Source of the DNA: Lathyrus oleraceus
Taxonomy: Eukaryota > Streptophyta > Magnoliopsida > Fabales > Fabaceae
DNA: 64,000 bases
Assembly: GCF_024323335.1 (NCBI RefSeq)
Contig: NC_066581.1
Location: 179,049,330-179,113,329 of the forward strand
Reading direction: 5' to 3'
The notes under the pieces were generated by a model, which had not been told where the DNA came from, searched no databases, and worked only from the letters and a program-made list of their open reading frames with translations. Both the position numbers and the translations under genes were made by a program. Shown here piece after piece: positions 1 to 12,182 of this stretch (within the stretch, counting starts at the first letter, position 1; each line of letters begins with the position of its first letter).

Positions 1-1010
1 GCTGTTTGAAACCCCATGAACCATGCTGCTGAAACTTGCCATGATAAATCCTGTTGTTTTTCCAGAAAACTAGCTCATGTATGTTGATTGCTGTTTGTTA
101 TATGAGCATCATGGTTGTGTTGCATTTGTGGTTTCCATGTGGTTGTTTAATTTCGATATGATGATGAACATGGATGATGAATATGAAGATGCTGCTAAAA
201 CCTTACTGCTGCTGTTAAACATTACCCTGCACCAGAAAAATCCCATGTTTGTTGCTGTTTAGTTGTTCTCAAATGTTGCATGGGGATAGAATGTCATGGC
301 CATGTTTGACTTTTGATGTTGGTTTATGTTTGTTGTTCATGATGATGAAGTTGAATGATGAAGCTTGCCCTGCTGTTTTGAGCCTTATGAACATTGTCCT
401 AAAAATCCATTTGATTGTGCTGTATGCTGTTGGTTGCCTGCTGCTACACATTGCCAAATGCTATGCTGCTATGTGCTGTTGTTTGTTTTGATTAGTTTAA
501 TGATGAGTAAACATTGAGTGATGAATGAATCCTGCTGTTGTTAAACCCTGCCACGCCCAGAATTTCTATGATTTATGTTTGTTTGGTTGTTGGTTGATAT
601 TGCTTGAGATCCACTATGCCAATGCCATGTTAGTTGTGTGTTGTTGGAATTTCGATTGCCATGACCTCAATGTTGATTACATGATGAACCATGCTGTTGA
701 ACCTAGAAACTTGCTTGGTCTTACTGTTGTCTGTTTGTTGTGTGAACATCATCATGAATGCTATGCTGTTGTGTGTTTAATGTTTGGATCTGCTTGGATG
801 TTGATTGAATATGTATGAAAATGCCAAGCCATGCTGCTAAAACCCTGTTGCTGTCTTGAACTTGGCCCAGAAATCCATATGGTTTGTGGCTGTTGTGTGT
901 GGGTTTGTGGCTACTTGTTTGCTGCATGTTTGTTATATTACATGTTGTTGTTCACCTGGTGATGTTTTGGTCGATAACATGAAGCCATGCTGCACATAAA
1001 CCCTAGGGTT
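1..1010 (+). repeat. Degenerate tandem repeat of about 150-170 bp in the U3 part of LTR A
   Basis: A motif resembling ATGAA-CCATGCTGCTGAAAC returns at about 14, 183, 357, 520, 680, 829 and 977, giving spacings of about 148-174 bp. Between the motifs are GTTTGTTGTTG-rich stretches and remnants of CCAGAAATCC. Similarity between units is low and was judged by eye. It lies in the presumed U3 (promoter-side) part of the LTR. Confidence 0.55.
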
Positions 1011-3269
1011 TTTCTTAAACCCAGAATCTTCATCCATTGGCCACGGTACTGTTTTATTGCCAGCCAGCCAATCACGTTATTTCCCACACCTCCCCAATGC
1101 ACGGTCGTTTCATTTAAGTTGGCCATCAATTACAAGAATGCCACCGTTGACTTCATGTTGACCCCATATGCCATGCATTTTGTTCATGCTTGCCTCCATA
1201 TTTCATCCAACTTCAATAAATTATTTCTCATTCAATTTAATTCAAAAAATCCTGAAATTTTTTCCATCATGATCACAATTGAGTCTAGTATTTTATGGTG
1301 AATTTTAATTAATTTTCCATGTTCTGGATTTTAAATGATAAATGATTTTTCAACATGTATGCCAAAATGATACATTGTGCCATTTCAATTGTGAAATTCT
1401 CATATTGTATCCAATGCCTTTGAAATTTTTTGTGGTGAAACTAGACACATTGGCCTTCATTTCCATATAAAGTTTGTGCATTTATCATTTGTGGATTGGG
1501 AGTTATGATTTTCTGAAGTTATGTGTTACATTTGATGCTACATGAATGATATGCATTTTCCCAATTTTTGTTCACATGCTTCCTGGCCTCCAAATGATCC
1601 CAAATTTTGCATGAATCATCTATCATATGTCTAGTTGGTGTATGAATTTTCTTGGAATTAATCATGCTGTTTTCCATTTATGTGAGAATTTTCTTCCATG
1701 CTTAGTCTTTTGTTAACTTTTTGTGATACACATTGCCAAATCTTTTGTGAAATCCTCATATCATATTGTATGTCCATGAAATTTCATATGTGATAACTAG
1801 ACATCTTGAGCTTTGAATTGGTGTTAATGTCATTAATTTCTCTTTTGTTTTCAAATTGATATGATTTTTTGAAGTTGACTCATGCTTGTTGACTTTCACC
1901 ATGCTTACTTGAATTTGGTTTGACTTCATGATTTTACTTGACTGCCTTCCTCTCATCCAAATGCCATGAAATTTTACATGTCTACCATGCTAGATGTTAG
2001 GATTGGATGTGATTTATTTGATAATTTTTGAGATTGTTTGGGTTGACTTTTGAATGAAGTCTTGCTGTTGACCTATTTGTGCTTCTTATTGCCATGCTTT
2101 GCATTCTTTTGTGCATGAAAGGACATTGATGCATGATTTGAGTTTGAATCCAATTGAGATTACTTCTTACATGTTTGAATATGAATTGGGTTGACTTTCC
2201 TTTGCTGTTTGACTTTTTTCTTTCATCCTTGACCCTAGGCTAGTCCTAGTGGTCTTCTAAGCTTATGTTGAGTTCATCTGTTTCAGGTTAAGCACCAATG
2301 CCTTGAGGATCATTCAAATGTGTTTTAGTTTGATTGTTTAATGTGCTAACCTTTGTTTTGTAGGTGACTCATATGCTTGAGTCTTTGTGCCTTGCACAAT
2401 CGATCCCTCTGTGGTTGACTTTTGTTTATTCATTTGCCTTTGGTTTTGACTGTTGAACTGTTTGCTAATTGAACTGTTTGCTAATAAGTTTGACTTTTTC
2501 AGGTACTTTAGTTGCCTAAGTTCTTTGAACTTGCTTGCTTTGCTATTTAGCATTTGCTTTGAGGTATAAACCTTTCTTCTTCATGTAGTCTGGAGACCCG
2601 GTCTGTTATTTGACCGGGCAAACTGTCTGAAGTCCTCCTTAAGAGGCAATGCCTGTGTATGTTTAAATTTGTCCTAAGCAGGAAAAGTCCTCATTTGAGG
2701 CAATTGGTGGAAGGTAGGGATAAGCAATCTATCCCCCACTATTCAGTGTGTCCTCTCTTTGCTCCCATTACATGGTTGAAGCATTGAGATAAATACCCAA
2801 GATCTAATCGAGTCAATAATGTGGAGAGAGTTCCTACTTTCTGAACTCCCACACTTTCTTTGATGCTCTCTCTGATCTGAGATAGAAGCAATGAGGCACA
2901 CCCCTCATCTCCTTTTCATCTGCTTCACCTTAGCCTCTCAATGGCAAGGTTAAGAGCAACCTTCATCTATTACAGTGGACTTTCAAAGTCAAACCCTCTT
3001 GTGTGAGCCCCCATTGTTTGGCTATAGAGTGTGCTGTTTGATATTCATTGATTGATTGATTGCTTCATATGCACTTGTTTGCCTGTATGTTATGCATTTA
3101 TCATCATCATCAATTGCCATTAATGCATGATCATCTCATTTACTTTTTGTGATGCTATCATTGTTGTTTGCCCATTGAGGACAAGTGTAAGTCCATTTCT
3201 TTGGCCTTTGCTCCTGTGATATGGAAGGATAGAGTGTAAGACCTCATTGGTCACTCATATCTTTTGTTC

Positions 3270-3860
3270 TATCTGTTTGTATGTGAGGATACAGTTATAA
3301 GTCCCTGTAAGTTGGCATCTGTTGTCCTGTGATCATAATTTGATCTGTTTGATTTGTATGTGAGGTTGCAGTTATAAGTCCCTGTAAGTTGGCATCTGCT
3401 TTCCTGTGATCATAGTTTGTTTTATCTGTTTGTATGAGAGGTTGCAATTATAAGTCCCTGTAAGTTGGCATTTGCATTCCTGTGATCATATTGTTGCTTT
3501 TGTTCTTGTATGTGAGGATCCATTGTAAGTCCCTGTGATGTGGCATTGGATTTCCTAGGACCATACTGTGGGGTTAACCTAAGTCCAGATAGATTGGCAG
3601 TTGATTTCCTTATTTTATCTTTGTTTTTCTTTTGAGGAGATTAGTATAAGACCATTGAGTGGCATCTGATATCCATTTCTGTTTTAGGAGACTGGTGTAA
3701 ATCCATTTATTGGTATCCGGTATCCGCTTTTATTTCTTTGCCTGTGGAGATTAGTGTAAGACCATTGAGTGGCATCTGATATCCCATTTTGTTTTAGGAG
3801 ATTGGTATAAGACCAGTGATTGGCATCCGATATCCGCTTTTCTTTTGCTTTGCTTGTTTG
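3270..3860 (+). repeat. Short tandem repeats in LTR A (GTAAGTCCCTGTAAGTTGGCAT family)
   Basis: At least four units of about 75 bp (starting near 3280, 3360, 3437 and 3512) share TATAAGTCCCTGTAAGTTGGC and TTCCTGTGATCATA. They grade into shorter units of about 50 bp with GGAGATTAGTATAAGACCA and GGCATCTGATATCC up to 3835. The reverse complements of such units occur at the matching place in the LTRs of B (13215-13700) and D (18210-18430 and 36220-36440), so the array is an old feature of the LTR that has expanded separately in each family. Confidence 0.8.
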
Positions 3861-4449
3861 TTATTATTAATTGCTATTCCAAAAGACACACTTGAATCAT
3901 CTGCCATATGATTTCAAGAAGTGAACCTTCTAAGAAGTTTTACTATCCATCCTCATCCATTCATCATTCATTATGTCCTAAACCTTTTCACACATTTACT
4001 TTCAAATTTGACATAGATATTGTGCAAACATCTTCATGTTTTCTAACTAAAAACCTGGACCCAAGTCCTTGACTTTTTTCAAACTCATTTCATAATACTT
4101 CTTTGAATCAATCTTAATCATACTTTGACTTCATTTTCATAATCACAATCAATTAACCTCACTCATTCACTTGTTTTGGCTTTGTCCATTAATCTTTTCA
4201 TGCATTAGCCATAGGCTTCAATTATCATTGTGGTTGATGTAAATCTTGCCTATCCTTAGTGAGTCGACAGTAAGACTTCCGTACTTCAAACAGGGCTAAC
4301 CCCTCTAGTACGTCGAAGCTATCCTCGCATGGTGGATGTTGTTTTTGGTCGAGTGTTCTCCCATTGATAATGAAAAGCCTCAGTGCTTGTGTTTAAAATC
4401 AAATCCACCAACTTTTGGAAATCTTTTAGCCGAACTACGGCGTTTTGAT

Positions 4450-4479
4450 CCTTACCTTTGATGGAAGGTACGTAGGCAG
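4450..4479 (+). other. Conserved LTR hairpin with TACGTAGGCAG motif (A copy)
   Basis: CCTT (4450-4453) can pair with AAGG (4465-4468) and is followed at once by TACGTAGGCAG. The same arrangement with different stem bases occurs in B, D, F and G. The role is unknown; its position between the repeats and the LTR end suggests the R/U5 part of the RNA. Confidence 0.55.
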
Positions 4480-4859
4480 CGGGTTCATCCGTTCGAACAC
4501 AAAAATAAATAACCCAATAACCAATAAAATTGTATATTCTTTTCTCATCATCCCAATCATGTTTGCACAATCTTTATGTCATAACAAATAACAATCTTTT
4601 ACAACAAGTGTGAAAAGGGCTCCCTAGGAGTACCTAGGACGTAGTGGGTGCCTAACACCTTCCCATTGCGTAATTTACCCCTTACCCAGAATCTCTGATC
4701 TTTTTATTAGTTTTCTACGTGTAAAACTTCTTAGGCTTTTGTTCGCTTTTTAGCCAATCCTTTGGATAAATAAAAGTGCGGTGGCGACTCGAAATTTCAA
4801 TGTATCTCTTAGCTTATGATTTAATCGATAGATCATATAGCGACGAATACACCGTCACA

Positions 4860-5891
4860 GCAGGCATCTCTTGTATTGCTTTGACCTTTGCAGGATCAAC
4901 CTCAATACCTCTCTCGCTGACAACGAAACCCAACAACTTGCCGGAACGGACTCCAAATGTACATTTGTTCGGATTCAGGCGAAGTCTAAACTTCCTCAGA
5001 CGCTGAAAAAGCTTCAACAAATGCTCAACATGTTCAACTTCCGTTCGGGACTTAGCAATCATATCATCAACATAGACCTCTATCTCCTTGTGCATCATAT
5101 CATGAAACAAGGTAGTCATAGCTCGTTCATACGTAGCTCCGGCGTTCTTCAAACCGAAGGGCATCACTCGATAACAGAATGTTCCCCAAGGTGTGATGAA
5201 TGTTGTCTTCTCCATATCTTCGGGTGCCATCTTGATTTGATTATATCCAGAAAATCCGTCCATAAACGAAAAGACTTTGAATTTAGCTGTATTGTCTACC
5301 AACATATCAATGTGTGGTAGAGGAATATCATCTTTAGGACTAGCTTTGTTCAAATCTCTGTAATCAACACACATACGGACTTTTCCGTCCTTCTTAGGAA
5401 CAGGCACAATATTGGCCACCCATTGAGGATATGTAGAAGTCACCAGAAACCCCGCATCAATTTGCTTCTGAACTTCTTCTTTAATCTTCACTGCCATATC
5501 TGGATGAGTTCTTTTGAGCTTCTGCTTCACAGGCACGCACTCAGGCTTCAAAGGCAGGAAATGTTGCACAATATCTGTATCTAGACCTGACATGTCTTCA
5601 TACGACCAAGCGAAGATATCGGAATATTCTCGTAGCAAGCTGATCAACCCCTTCTTGACAGACTCTTCAAGAAGTGCCCCAATCTTCACCATACGAACAC
5701 AATCTTCAGACCCCAAGTTGACTGTTTCCAGATCTTCGAGATGCGGCTGAATGATCTTCTTCTCGTGCTCAAGGAGGCGGGTAATCTCATCAGGAATCTC
5801 TTCAACATCATCTTCCTCTGCCTCGAATACAGGGAATTCAAAATTGGGAGATGGCGTTGGATCATTATGTTCAATGGGTTTTAGAATCAAC
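4860..5891 (-). pseudogene. Element B reverse transcriptase, truncated by insertion of A
   Basis: This is the start of the third coding block (pol) of B. It begins just after the intron acceptor at 5892 and is open through the fingers and palm of a Ty3/gypsy RT. Visible motifs are RMCVDYRDLNKASPKDD, FMDGFSGYNQIKMAPEDMEKT, MPFGLKNAGATYERAM and the catalytic YVDD box. It stops being RT-like after KVKAIQEMP near 4862, where the homologous region of D continues into PKTEKQVRGF. The sequence downstream is the end of LTR A. The RT thumb, both RNase H domains and the integrase are therefore separated from this piece and lie left of the window. The frame has no internal stop. Confidence 0.92.
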
Positions 5892-6155
5892 CTGCATAAT
5901 GATTTTGGTTAATGATAAACTTTAGAATTTAAACAAGCAAACCATTATGCAGATGAAAAAGATTGCTTTTATTCTTGTTTTTAGGGTTTTTGTGATAACT
6001 GATTTCATGCAAACGCAAAAAGTGAAAACAAATGGAAAAACAAATGTTTTACAATGCATTAATTGAATGAAATATCATTGTATATATGCTGCCAACAATG
6101 TCATCACTTCTCCTTTTGGCATGGGAGAAGGGTTTTGAACAAAGTGAACCATTAC
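5892..6155 (-). other. Element B intron between gag-pro and pol
   Basis: The donor is GTAATG (G at 6155) just after the last gag-pro codons, and the acceptor is CATTATGCAG ending at 5892. The gap is 264 bp. The upstream exon leaves two bases (GA) and the downstream exon supplies G, so splicing restores one frame from protease into RT and removes the TAA that ends gag-pro. Splicing of this intron in Ogre elements is established; the exact sites here are read from the sequence and from the matching sites in C and D. Confidence 0.85.
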
Positions 6156-9100
6156 TCTGATCTATGAATGACTGTAGGAACATCTACAGCGACCCAATTG
6201 TGGCAGACACCACCAGGTATGATGAAGTTGCTCAGATCCTCTGCATCCTCTTCCAAGATAGCAGCAGCTTCTTCAGACTGATCAGCATGGATGAAACCTC
6301 CACTCTTGAACAGCCCTTGCCCGTTGAATGCCCCAGAACAATAGCCAATGCCAGCCCGGGATTTGTTGTCTTCAAGCTCAATCATCTTCCCTAAACCAGC
6401 AACTGCACCACATTCAATGGCCAGTTTCGCATCACGGTAGGAAGCAAATGAAGGAGACTTCTTCTCAATCGGCTCAGCAATAGATAAAGCTTGGAACGGA
6501 GTTCCAACTTCATCCTCAGCATCAATATACGAGAAAGAAGACAGGTGGCTAACCAGGAGAGCCTTTTCTCCCCCTACCACAACCAGTTTCTTATTCTTCA
6601 CGAATTTCAGCTTCTGGTGTAGGGTGGATGTCACGGCGCCAGCCTCGTGAATCCATGGTCTACCAAGGAGACAACTATAAGATGGGTGGATATCCATAAC
6701 CTGGAAGGTAACCTGGAAATCACGTGGTCCAATCTTGATTGGGAGATCAACTTCCCCAATCACAGTCTTACGCGACCCATCAAATGCTTTCACAACAACA
6801 CCACTCTGCCTCATGGGAGGCCCTTGATATGACAGCTTCGAAAGAATGGTCTTCGACAATACATTCAGAGATGACCCAGTGTCCACCAGCATGTTGGACA
6901 TAGCGTCATTCTTGCAGTTCATAGAAATATGTAGAGCCATGTTGTGGTCTCTTCCCTCCTCAGGGAGATCAGCGTCACAGAAACTCAAAGTGTTGCAAGC
7001 AGTAATGTTTGCAACTATATTGTCAAACTGTTCAATAGTGACATCGTGATCAACATAAGCCAGGTCCAAAACTTTCTGCAGAGCCTCCCTATGGGGTTCT
7101 GAATTCAGCAGCAAAGATAACACGGAGATCTTGGATGGCGTTTGTAGAAACTGATCTACAACATTGTATTCACTCTTTTTGATGAGCCTCAGCATCTCGT
7201 CATATTCTTCATTCACAACGCCACTCGGGCCAACAGAAGAAGCAGGAGTCTTTTGTACGAAGGAGGGTTTGGCAACAGGTGTTGGATTCTGAACATTCAC
7301 AGCAGTCCCAACCGGACGCTCAGCTGAATCAGAAACAACGTGAGGCTTCGGGGGTGCAGAAAACACACGACCACTACGGGTCAACCTGCTCACGTCAGCA
7401 ATATTGGTAACAGAAGTCGAAGGCAACAACACTTCTTTCCCATTTTCCACAGCAACGGGATTGTACCTGAAAGGGATAGCTTTATCCGAAGAATAAGGCA
7501 CAGGGCCTGCAGGCTTGATTACCAAGGAAGGAGAGACCTTCGGCTTGCTACAATCATAACGGATGACAACAGGCTCGGGCAGCTTGAACACAGGAGAAAT
7601 CACATTCACCTCTGGTTCATCCTCATCAACATTACGGTTCTGAAGAATCTCTATGGTACCTTCATCCAATAGCTCTTAAAGCTCTCTTCGCACTTGGTGA
7701 CAACCCAGTCTGTTAACAGAACAAATGCGGCATTTGTCATGGTCATGCTCCATATAGCTGTACTCACACAGCAAACGATGCAACTCGACCAATGACTGTC
7801 GAATATGGCTCACATATTTGACTTTATATTTCCCAGGGCACCCCTGGACCATGTTCACTAATTTCCCATGCTCGGGCAATGGGTTCTTTGTAACATTGGG
7901 GTCTGAGTCCTCGAAGCTCAGAATACCGCACCACATAAGGTCTTGAACCTTAGTCTTCAATGGATAGCAATTCTCAATATTGTGTCCCGGAGCACCAGAA
8001 TGATAAACACAGTGTTGATCTGGCTTATACCACCACTGCGGGTTCGCAGGCACAGCCGGAGGATCTCTGGGAGTAACCAGTTTCCTCTCCAACAAGGAAG
8101 GATATAATTCAGCATATGACATAGGAATTGGATCGAAGCTGATCTTTTTCCTATCATAGTTCAGATTGGCTTGATTACTGGTACTGCCACGAGGCTGGTA
8201 AGCCTGTTGCTGTGGACGGTGTTGTTGTTGATACTGAGGTTGCTGATGCTGATTAGGATGCTGATACTGCAGAGCATTATCTCTGAAAACATGTGCTATA
8301 TGAGCCACCTGGTGCTGACTGCCGGTGTGACGCACAGGCTTCCTCTTGATAGAGGGTCTTTTTGGCTTAGCATGGGATTGCACAGCATGTGCCTCCCCAT
8401 CTTTTTTCTTAAACGCCCCATACCGTTTAGAAGAGCTCTCATCCTTAGACAACCGTCCTTCACGGACTCCTTCCTCCAGACGCATCCCCATGTTCACCAT
8501 CTCGGTGAAATCAGAGGGAGTACTCGCAACCATCCGCTCATAATAAAATGAGCTAAGAGTCTTCAGAAAGATCTTAGTCATTTCTTTCTCTTCCAGCGGA
8601 GGAGTAATCTGAGCTGCTAACTCTCGCCACCTCTGGGCGTACTCCTTGAATGTCTCTTTATCCTTCTGAGACATGGCTCTGAGTTGATCACGGTCAGGCG
8701 CCATATCAACATTATACTTGTATTGCTTGACGAAGGCTTCGCCAAGATCGTTGAAGGATCGGATGTTTGCACTATCAAGGCTCATATACCAGCGAAGAGC
8801 CGCACCGGACAAACTATCCTGAAAGTAATGAATCAGAAGCTGATCATTATCTATTTGCGTAGACATTTTCCTGGCGTACATGACCAGGTGAGCGAGAGGG
8901 CGGGTGTTCCCCTTGTATTTTTCAAAGTCAGGCACTTTGAATTTAACCGGAATCTTCACACCGGGAACTAGGCAAAGTTCAGCAGCAGACATGCCAAACA
9001 GATCTTTCCCTCGGAGGGTCTTCAATTCCTTACGAAGCTCAAGGAATTGGTCATTCATTGCTTCCATCTTCTCATTGACATCTGGGCCCTCAGACGGCTC

Positions 9101-9550
9101 AGAATGATAGATGGTGTCGTCTACCCTGGGAATGGTATGCACGACAGGAGGAGGAGCAGCAAGGACCGGACTAGATGCCGACATAGAAGCAAAGGTAGGA
9201 GCGGGAATATCAGGCATGAAACCCGGAGGCATACCCCACGGAAACCCGGCTGGCATGGCATTAGGCATGAAATGAGCACTAGCAGCTGGCACAGTCGGAG
9301 CAACCACTGCTAATATAACCGTCCTCTGGGGAGGAGTTGCAGGAGGTGGAGAAGGTTGATTCTGAGCAGATAAAAATTGCTCCATCAGAGCACTCAGTCG
9401 AGCGACCTCTTCCTTTAGCTCTCTGTTCTCTTGTTCCAATTGATCCATCACTCTAGCAGAATTGGCTCTGGTATAGTACCGGTGAGTCAGCTTGTCTTCA
9501 AAATAAATGAAGAGCACAAAGTTAGGCCACAGACAAGAAGACCAGAACAA
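6152..9550 (-). pseudogene. Element B gag-protease polyprotein (one in-frame stop)
   Basis: Retroviral-type gag followed by an aspartic protease, which would form the capsid and cut the polyprotein. The N-terminus has a short coiled coil (MDQLEQENRELKEEV) and then a proline-rich stretch. The capsid-like core has LSGAALRWYMSLDSANIRSF and FKEYAQRWRELAAQI. A Q/P-rich linker comes next, then a zinc-knuckle variant (C-x2-H-x5-H-x4-C, 7967-8011) and protease with DTGSSLNVL near codon 890. The total of about 1,133 codons is close to the 1,130 of D. A single TAA at 7676-7678, probably from CAA, splits the frame into two. The natural start is uncertain: the frame is open from 9551, directly after an acceptor-like CAG, and the first leucine/methionine lies within a hydrophobic stretch that is absent from D. 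Confidence 0.9.
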
Positions 9551-9551
9551 C

Positions 9552-9722
9552 CTGCTTATGCAAAATGATGCATGTAATGCTCGTGCATATGCTTTGTTTT
9601 ATTTTCAAGGAACCCTTAGGGTATTATTTGTAATTTTTGAATATTTAAACATTTAATAGCATATGGAAAATATCTCATCAAATATATTCAAGACAAAGAA
9701 GTACATCATTTTTTATCATTAC
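9552..9722 (-). other. Candidate second intron of element B, between ORF1 and gag
   Basis: The donor-like GTAATG starts at 9722 inside the last codon of ORF1. The acceptor-like TTGCATAAGCAG ends at 9552, followed by GTTG as at the pol intron (GCATTATGCAG then GTTG). Length is 171 bp and it is AT-rich. The exon phase is two bases plus one, and removing it puts ORF1 and gag-pro in one frame. This is inference from sequence only. Confidence 0.5.
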
Positions 9723-11194
9723 AAGGGAAAAGGAAAATAAACATCATATGGATCCCTAGAAGCTCGGGATGCTGGAAAACGAGATGCACACAGCTTCTTG
9801 ATCTCTCTCTCATAGGTTGCTTCTATATCCGCCTTCTCCTTTGCAAGTTGATCATACTTCCTCTTCCAGAACTTGGAAGACTGAGGAAGTAGAGAAGTCC
9901 AAGTATCATTCGGATCTTCGATCACCTGATGCTCGAGAAACTCAATCAGAGCGTCCTTCTCCTTCAGCTGATGAAGCAACTCTTCTCTTTCACGGATCCA
10001 AGCACGTGAAAGGTCTTCTTCTCTCAACTCCTCTACATCTTGGTTGGGGAGGGTTGAAGGCCCAGCCACATCCAATGGTGTAGGTCTCGGATGATCATAC
10101 GGCATAAGGTATACAGCAGCTCTCTATCTGACCCAAGTGGTATACGGCTCCAAAGCAATGCAATTCTTCGGACCCAACTCATTCCTACCCTTCTTATGAA
10201 TATTGCGCCAAGCGCGGACCATCCTGGCTTTCAGGCCTTGGGGATCTTTACCCTCCTGAAAGAACACGCCTTCTAACAGAATGTTATGAGGTTTATCCTT
10301 TAGGGGGAACCCTAGCTGACGACGTGCTAGAATAGGATTGTAGCTGATCCCACCACATGTACCAAGAAGAGGCACATTAGGGAATTCACCACAATAATCA
10401 ATGATCTGAACAGTATCATACACGCGATCATACCAAGAGATATCATCATTGGTGAGAGACATAAGTCTCTGAGACCACCGTAGACATCCCTTGTTCTCCT
10501 TGAAAGCAACCGTCTGCGGTAAGTGAGAAATAAACCACTTATACAACAGAGGCAAACAGCACACAATAACTCCTCCACCCTTTGCATTCCTCAGATGCAA
10601 AGAGACATAGGCATCACCCAACAGAGTCGGAACGAGATTAAGAACTGAAAAGATCCTAATGGCGTTCGCATCCACAAATTTGTCGATGTTGGGGAACAAA
10701 ACCAAACCATAGATGAGCAGCACAAATAAAGCCTCAAAGGCATCCTCACTCCTGGCCTTCCCATACATGGTAGCTTGAGCGACGAGGAACTCGGAAGGAA
10801 GACCCTGAATTCCACCTTTGACAGTCAGATTAGCTTTAATCAAGGATTCATCTATGTGTAACAAGTTTGCAATCTCTCGTGCAGTCGGAATACTCTCTAA
10901 GCCACTGAACGGCACCTGATCCAGAATAGGAATACCCACAAGATGAGCATACTCCTCCAAGGTAGGCAACAGCTGGAAATCCGGGAAAGAGAAGCAATGA
11001 TACAAAGGATCATAAAACTGAGCCAAAGTACTCATCAGTCCCTCATCAACCTGAGTAGTCAACAGAGGCAGAAGCTTCCCATAACGAGCCTTGAAACCCA
11101 AGCGATCTAGTACATAAGATGTCAGATTCCTTAACTCTTTCACATCAGGCTGTCTAAAGCTGTACTTCTTTGTATGCCTTTTCGGTCTTTCCAT
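9719..11194 (-). pseudogene. Element B ORF1, plant-mobile-domain-like protein (one in-frame stop)
   Basis: This is the extra ORF that Ogre/Tat elements carry between the leader and gag. I take the ATG at 11194 (MERPKRHTKKYSF), although the frame is open further upstream. The body (about 330 residues) has the pattern seen in plant mobile domain and related proteins: DPLYHCFSFPDFQLLPTLEE, a long helical region with LLIYGLVLFPN, then RWSQRLMSL, and PNVPLLGTCGGISYNP. An in-frame TAG at 10124-10126 follows YTTWVR, and the same frame continues to 9719 with a coiled coil (EREELLHQLKEKDALIEFL). D has a lysine where B has the stop. The function in the element is unknown. Size without the stop is about 490 residues, similar to D (507). 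Confidence 0.85.
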
Positions 11195-11350
11195 GTCTGA
11201 AAATTTTGCAAATAAACCCTTTAAGTTCCTTGAAAATTTTCTTTTTCTGATGACATGAATGCAGATGAATGCATGAATGCATGAATGCAACAATCACACT
11301 CAAGGATCAAGCAAATCACCAGACAAAGGTCATGGGAAAGCTCATTGTAT

Positions 11351-11523
11351 CCTTAATATCAATCATCCATTTTGGTGGATTATGGTTTTCACCTTATCGA
11401 CACCCAAGTTCCATTGATATTAACGGTACATGAACCGGCTCAGACATCCTTAATATCAACCATCCGTTTTGGTGGATTCAGGTTTTACACCTTATCAACA
11501 CCCAGGTTCCATTGATATTAAGG
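11351..11523 (-). repeat. Two tandem hairpin units in the leader of B
   Basis: Two units of 97 bp each carry inverted arms. In the first, CCTTAATATCAA (11351-11362) faces TTGATATTAA (11414-11423). In the second, CCTTAATATCAA (11448-11459) faces TTGATATTAAGG (11512-11523), a perfect 12-bp stem. Inside each is a smaller stem ATCC...GGAT around a TTTTGG or similar loop. They lie in the transcribed leader between PBS and ORF1. Confidence 0.8.
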
Positions 11524-12182
11524 TTGTCTGAACGACTCAACCATGAATCACGGGTTTGCTGAGAATCACGAGCATGGAGTCTCGGTTAAGAACCACCCAA
11601 AGGGAGTGTACTAGGGTTTAAACTTGCCGAACATGTTCTACCAGAGGTTCCCATAATCATCGTCCCATCTTTCGGATATTATCGGAGGAACGAATACTCT
11701 TTTTCCAAAAATATTCTCAAGAGAGACTCTTATGAGTGTAGTATCGCGTAACAATCGCACCAGAACTGACATCTGAACGGCCTCCGCACTACGTCCTAAA
11801 ATAGGCCAAGATGGGCTTGGTAAACTACGGCCCTTGGCTTCTACGGCACATGATTGAAAGAATAATGCTTAACCACAAATAACTTGTGTGACATTATTAA
11901 TCCAACATGACCTCCACCAAGTGAATGGACTCGCAAGTCAACTGGCTAAGGAATACTCCACACCAGTCGACAAGACTACGCCATTCTCCTATCCTAAGGT
12001 GCACTCGAGTTCGGATATAGAACTCATCTCATAGAGATCACTAAGCAAACAACAATTGTATATCAAGCAATTCAAACATTACAATCAATACAGTTATCCT
12101 TGTACAAAAATATATCATATAACAAATAAACAATATCACACAACAAGGGTGAAAAGTAGGCAATACCACCAAAGATAATTTC
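11524..12182 (-). other. 5' leader of element B, no ORF
   Basis: This is the untranslated leader between the hairpin units and the PBS. I see no long ORF and no other clear repeat. The rest of the leader continues from 11350 to 11195. It would hold packaging signals if the element resembles other LTR retrotransposons. Confidence 0.6.

Larger units (their letters stand above)
1..4859 (+). mobile_element. Element A: Ogre-type LTR, 5' end cut off by the window
   Basis: This is the 3' part of a + strand Ogre LTR. It ends at ...CACCGTCACA (4859), which matches the end of B's LTR (...CACCGCTACA) on the opposite strand. Directly to the right, from about 4860, lies the minus-strand RT of element B, broken in the codons after its MP motif, so A inserted into B. 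The R/U5-like blocks (2570-2760, 3270-3860, 4260-4860) match, in reverse complement, those in the LTRs of B and D. No PBS follows 4859, so this is a 3' LTR or a solo LTR; the left edge and the left target duplication are outside the window. The ORFs predicted inside it are short and show no family signature. Confidence 0.85.

Noticed and set aside
4319..4570. Minus-strand ORF of 83 codons in LTR A
   Set aside because: Overlaps the conserved hairpin block of the LTR; similarity to other LTRs is at DNA level with changing frame.
4871..5320. Plus-strand ORF of 149 codons
   Set aside because: Lies antisense to the clear RT of element B and has no motif of its own.
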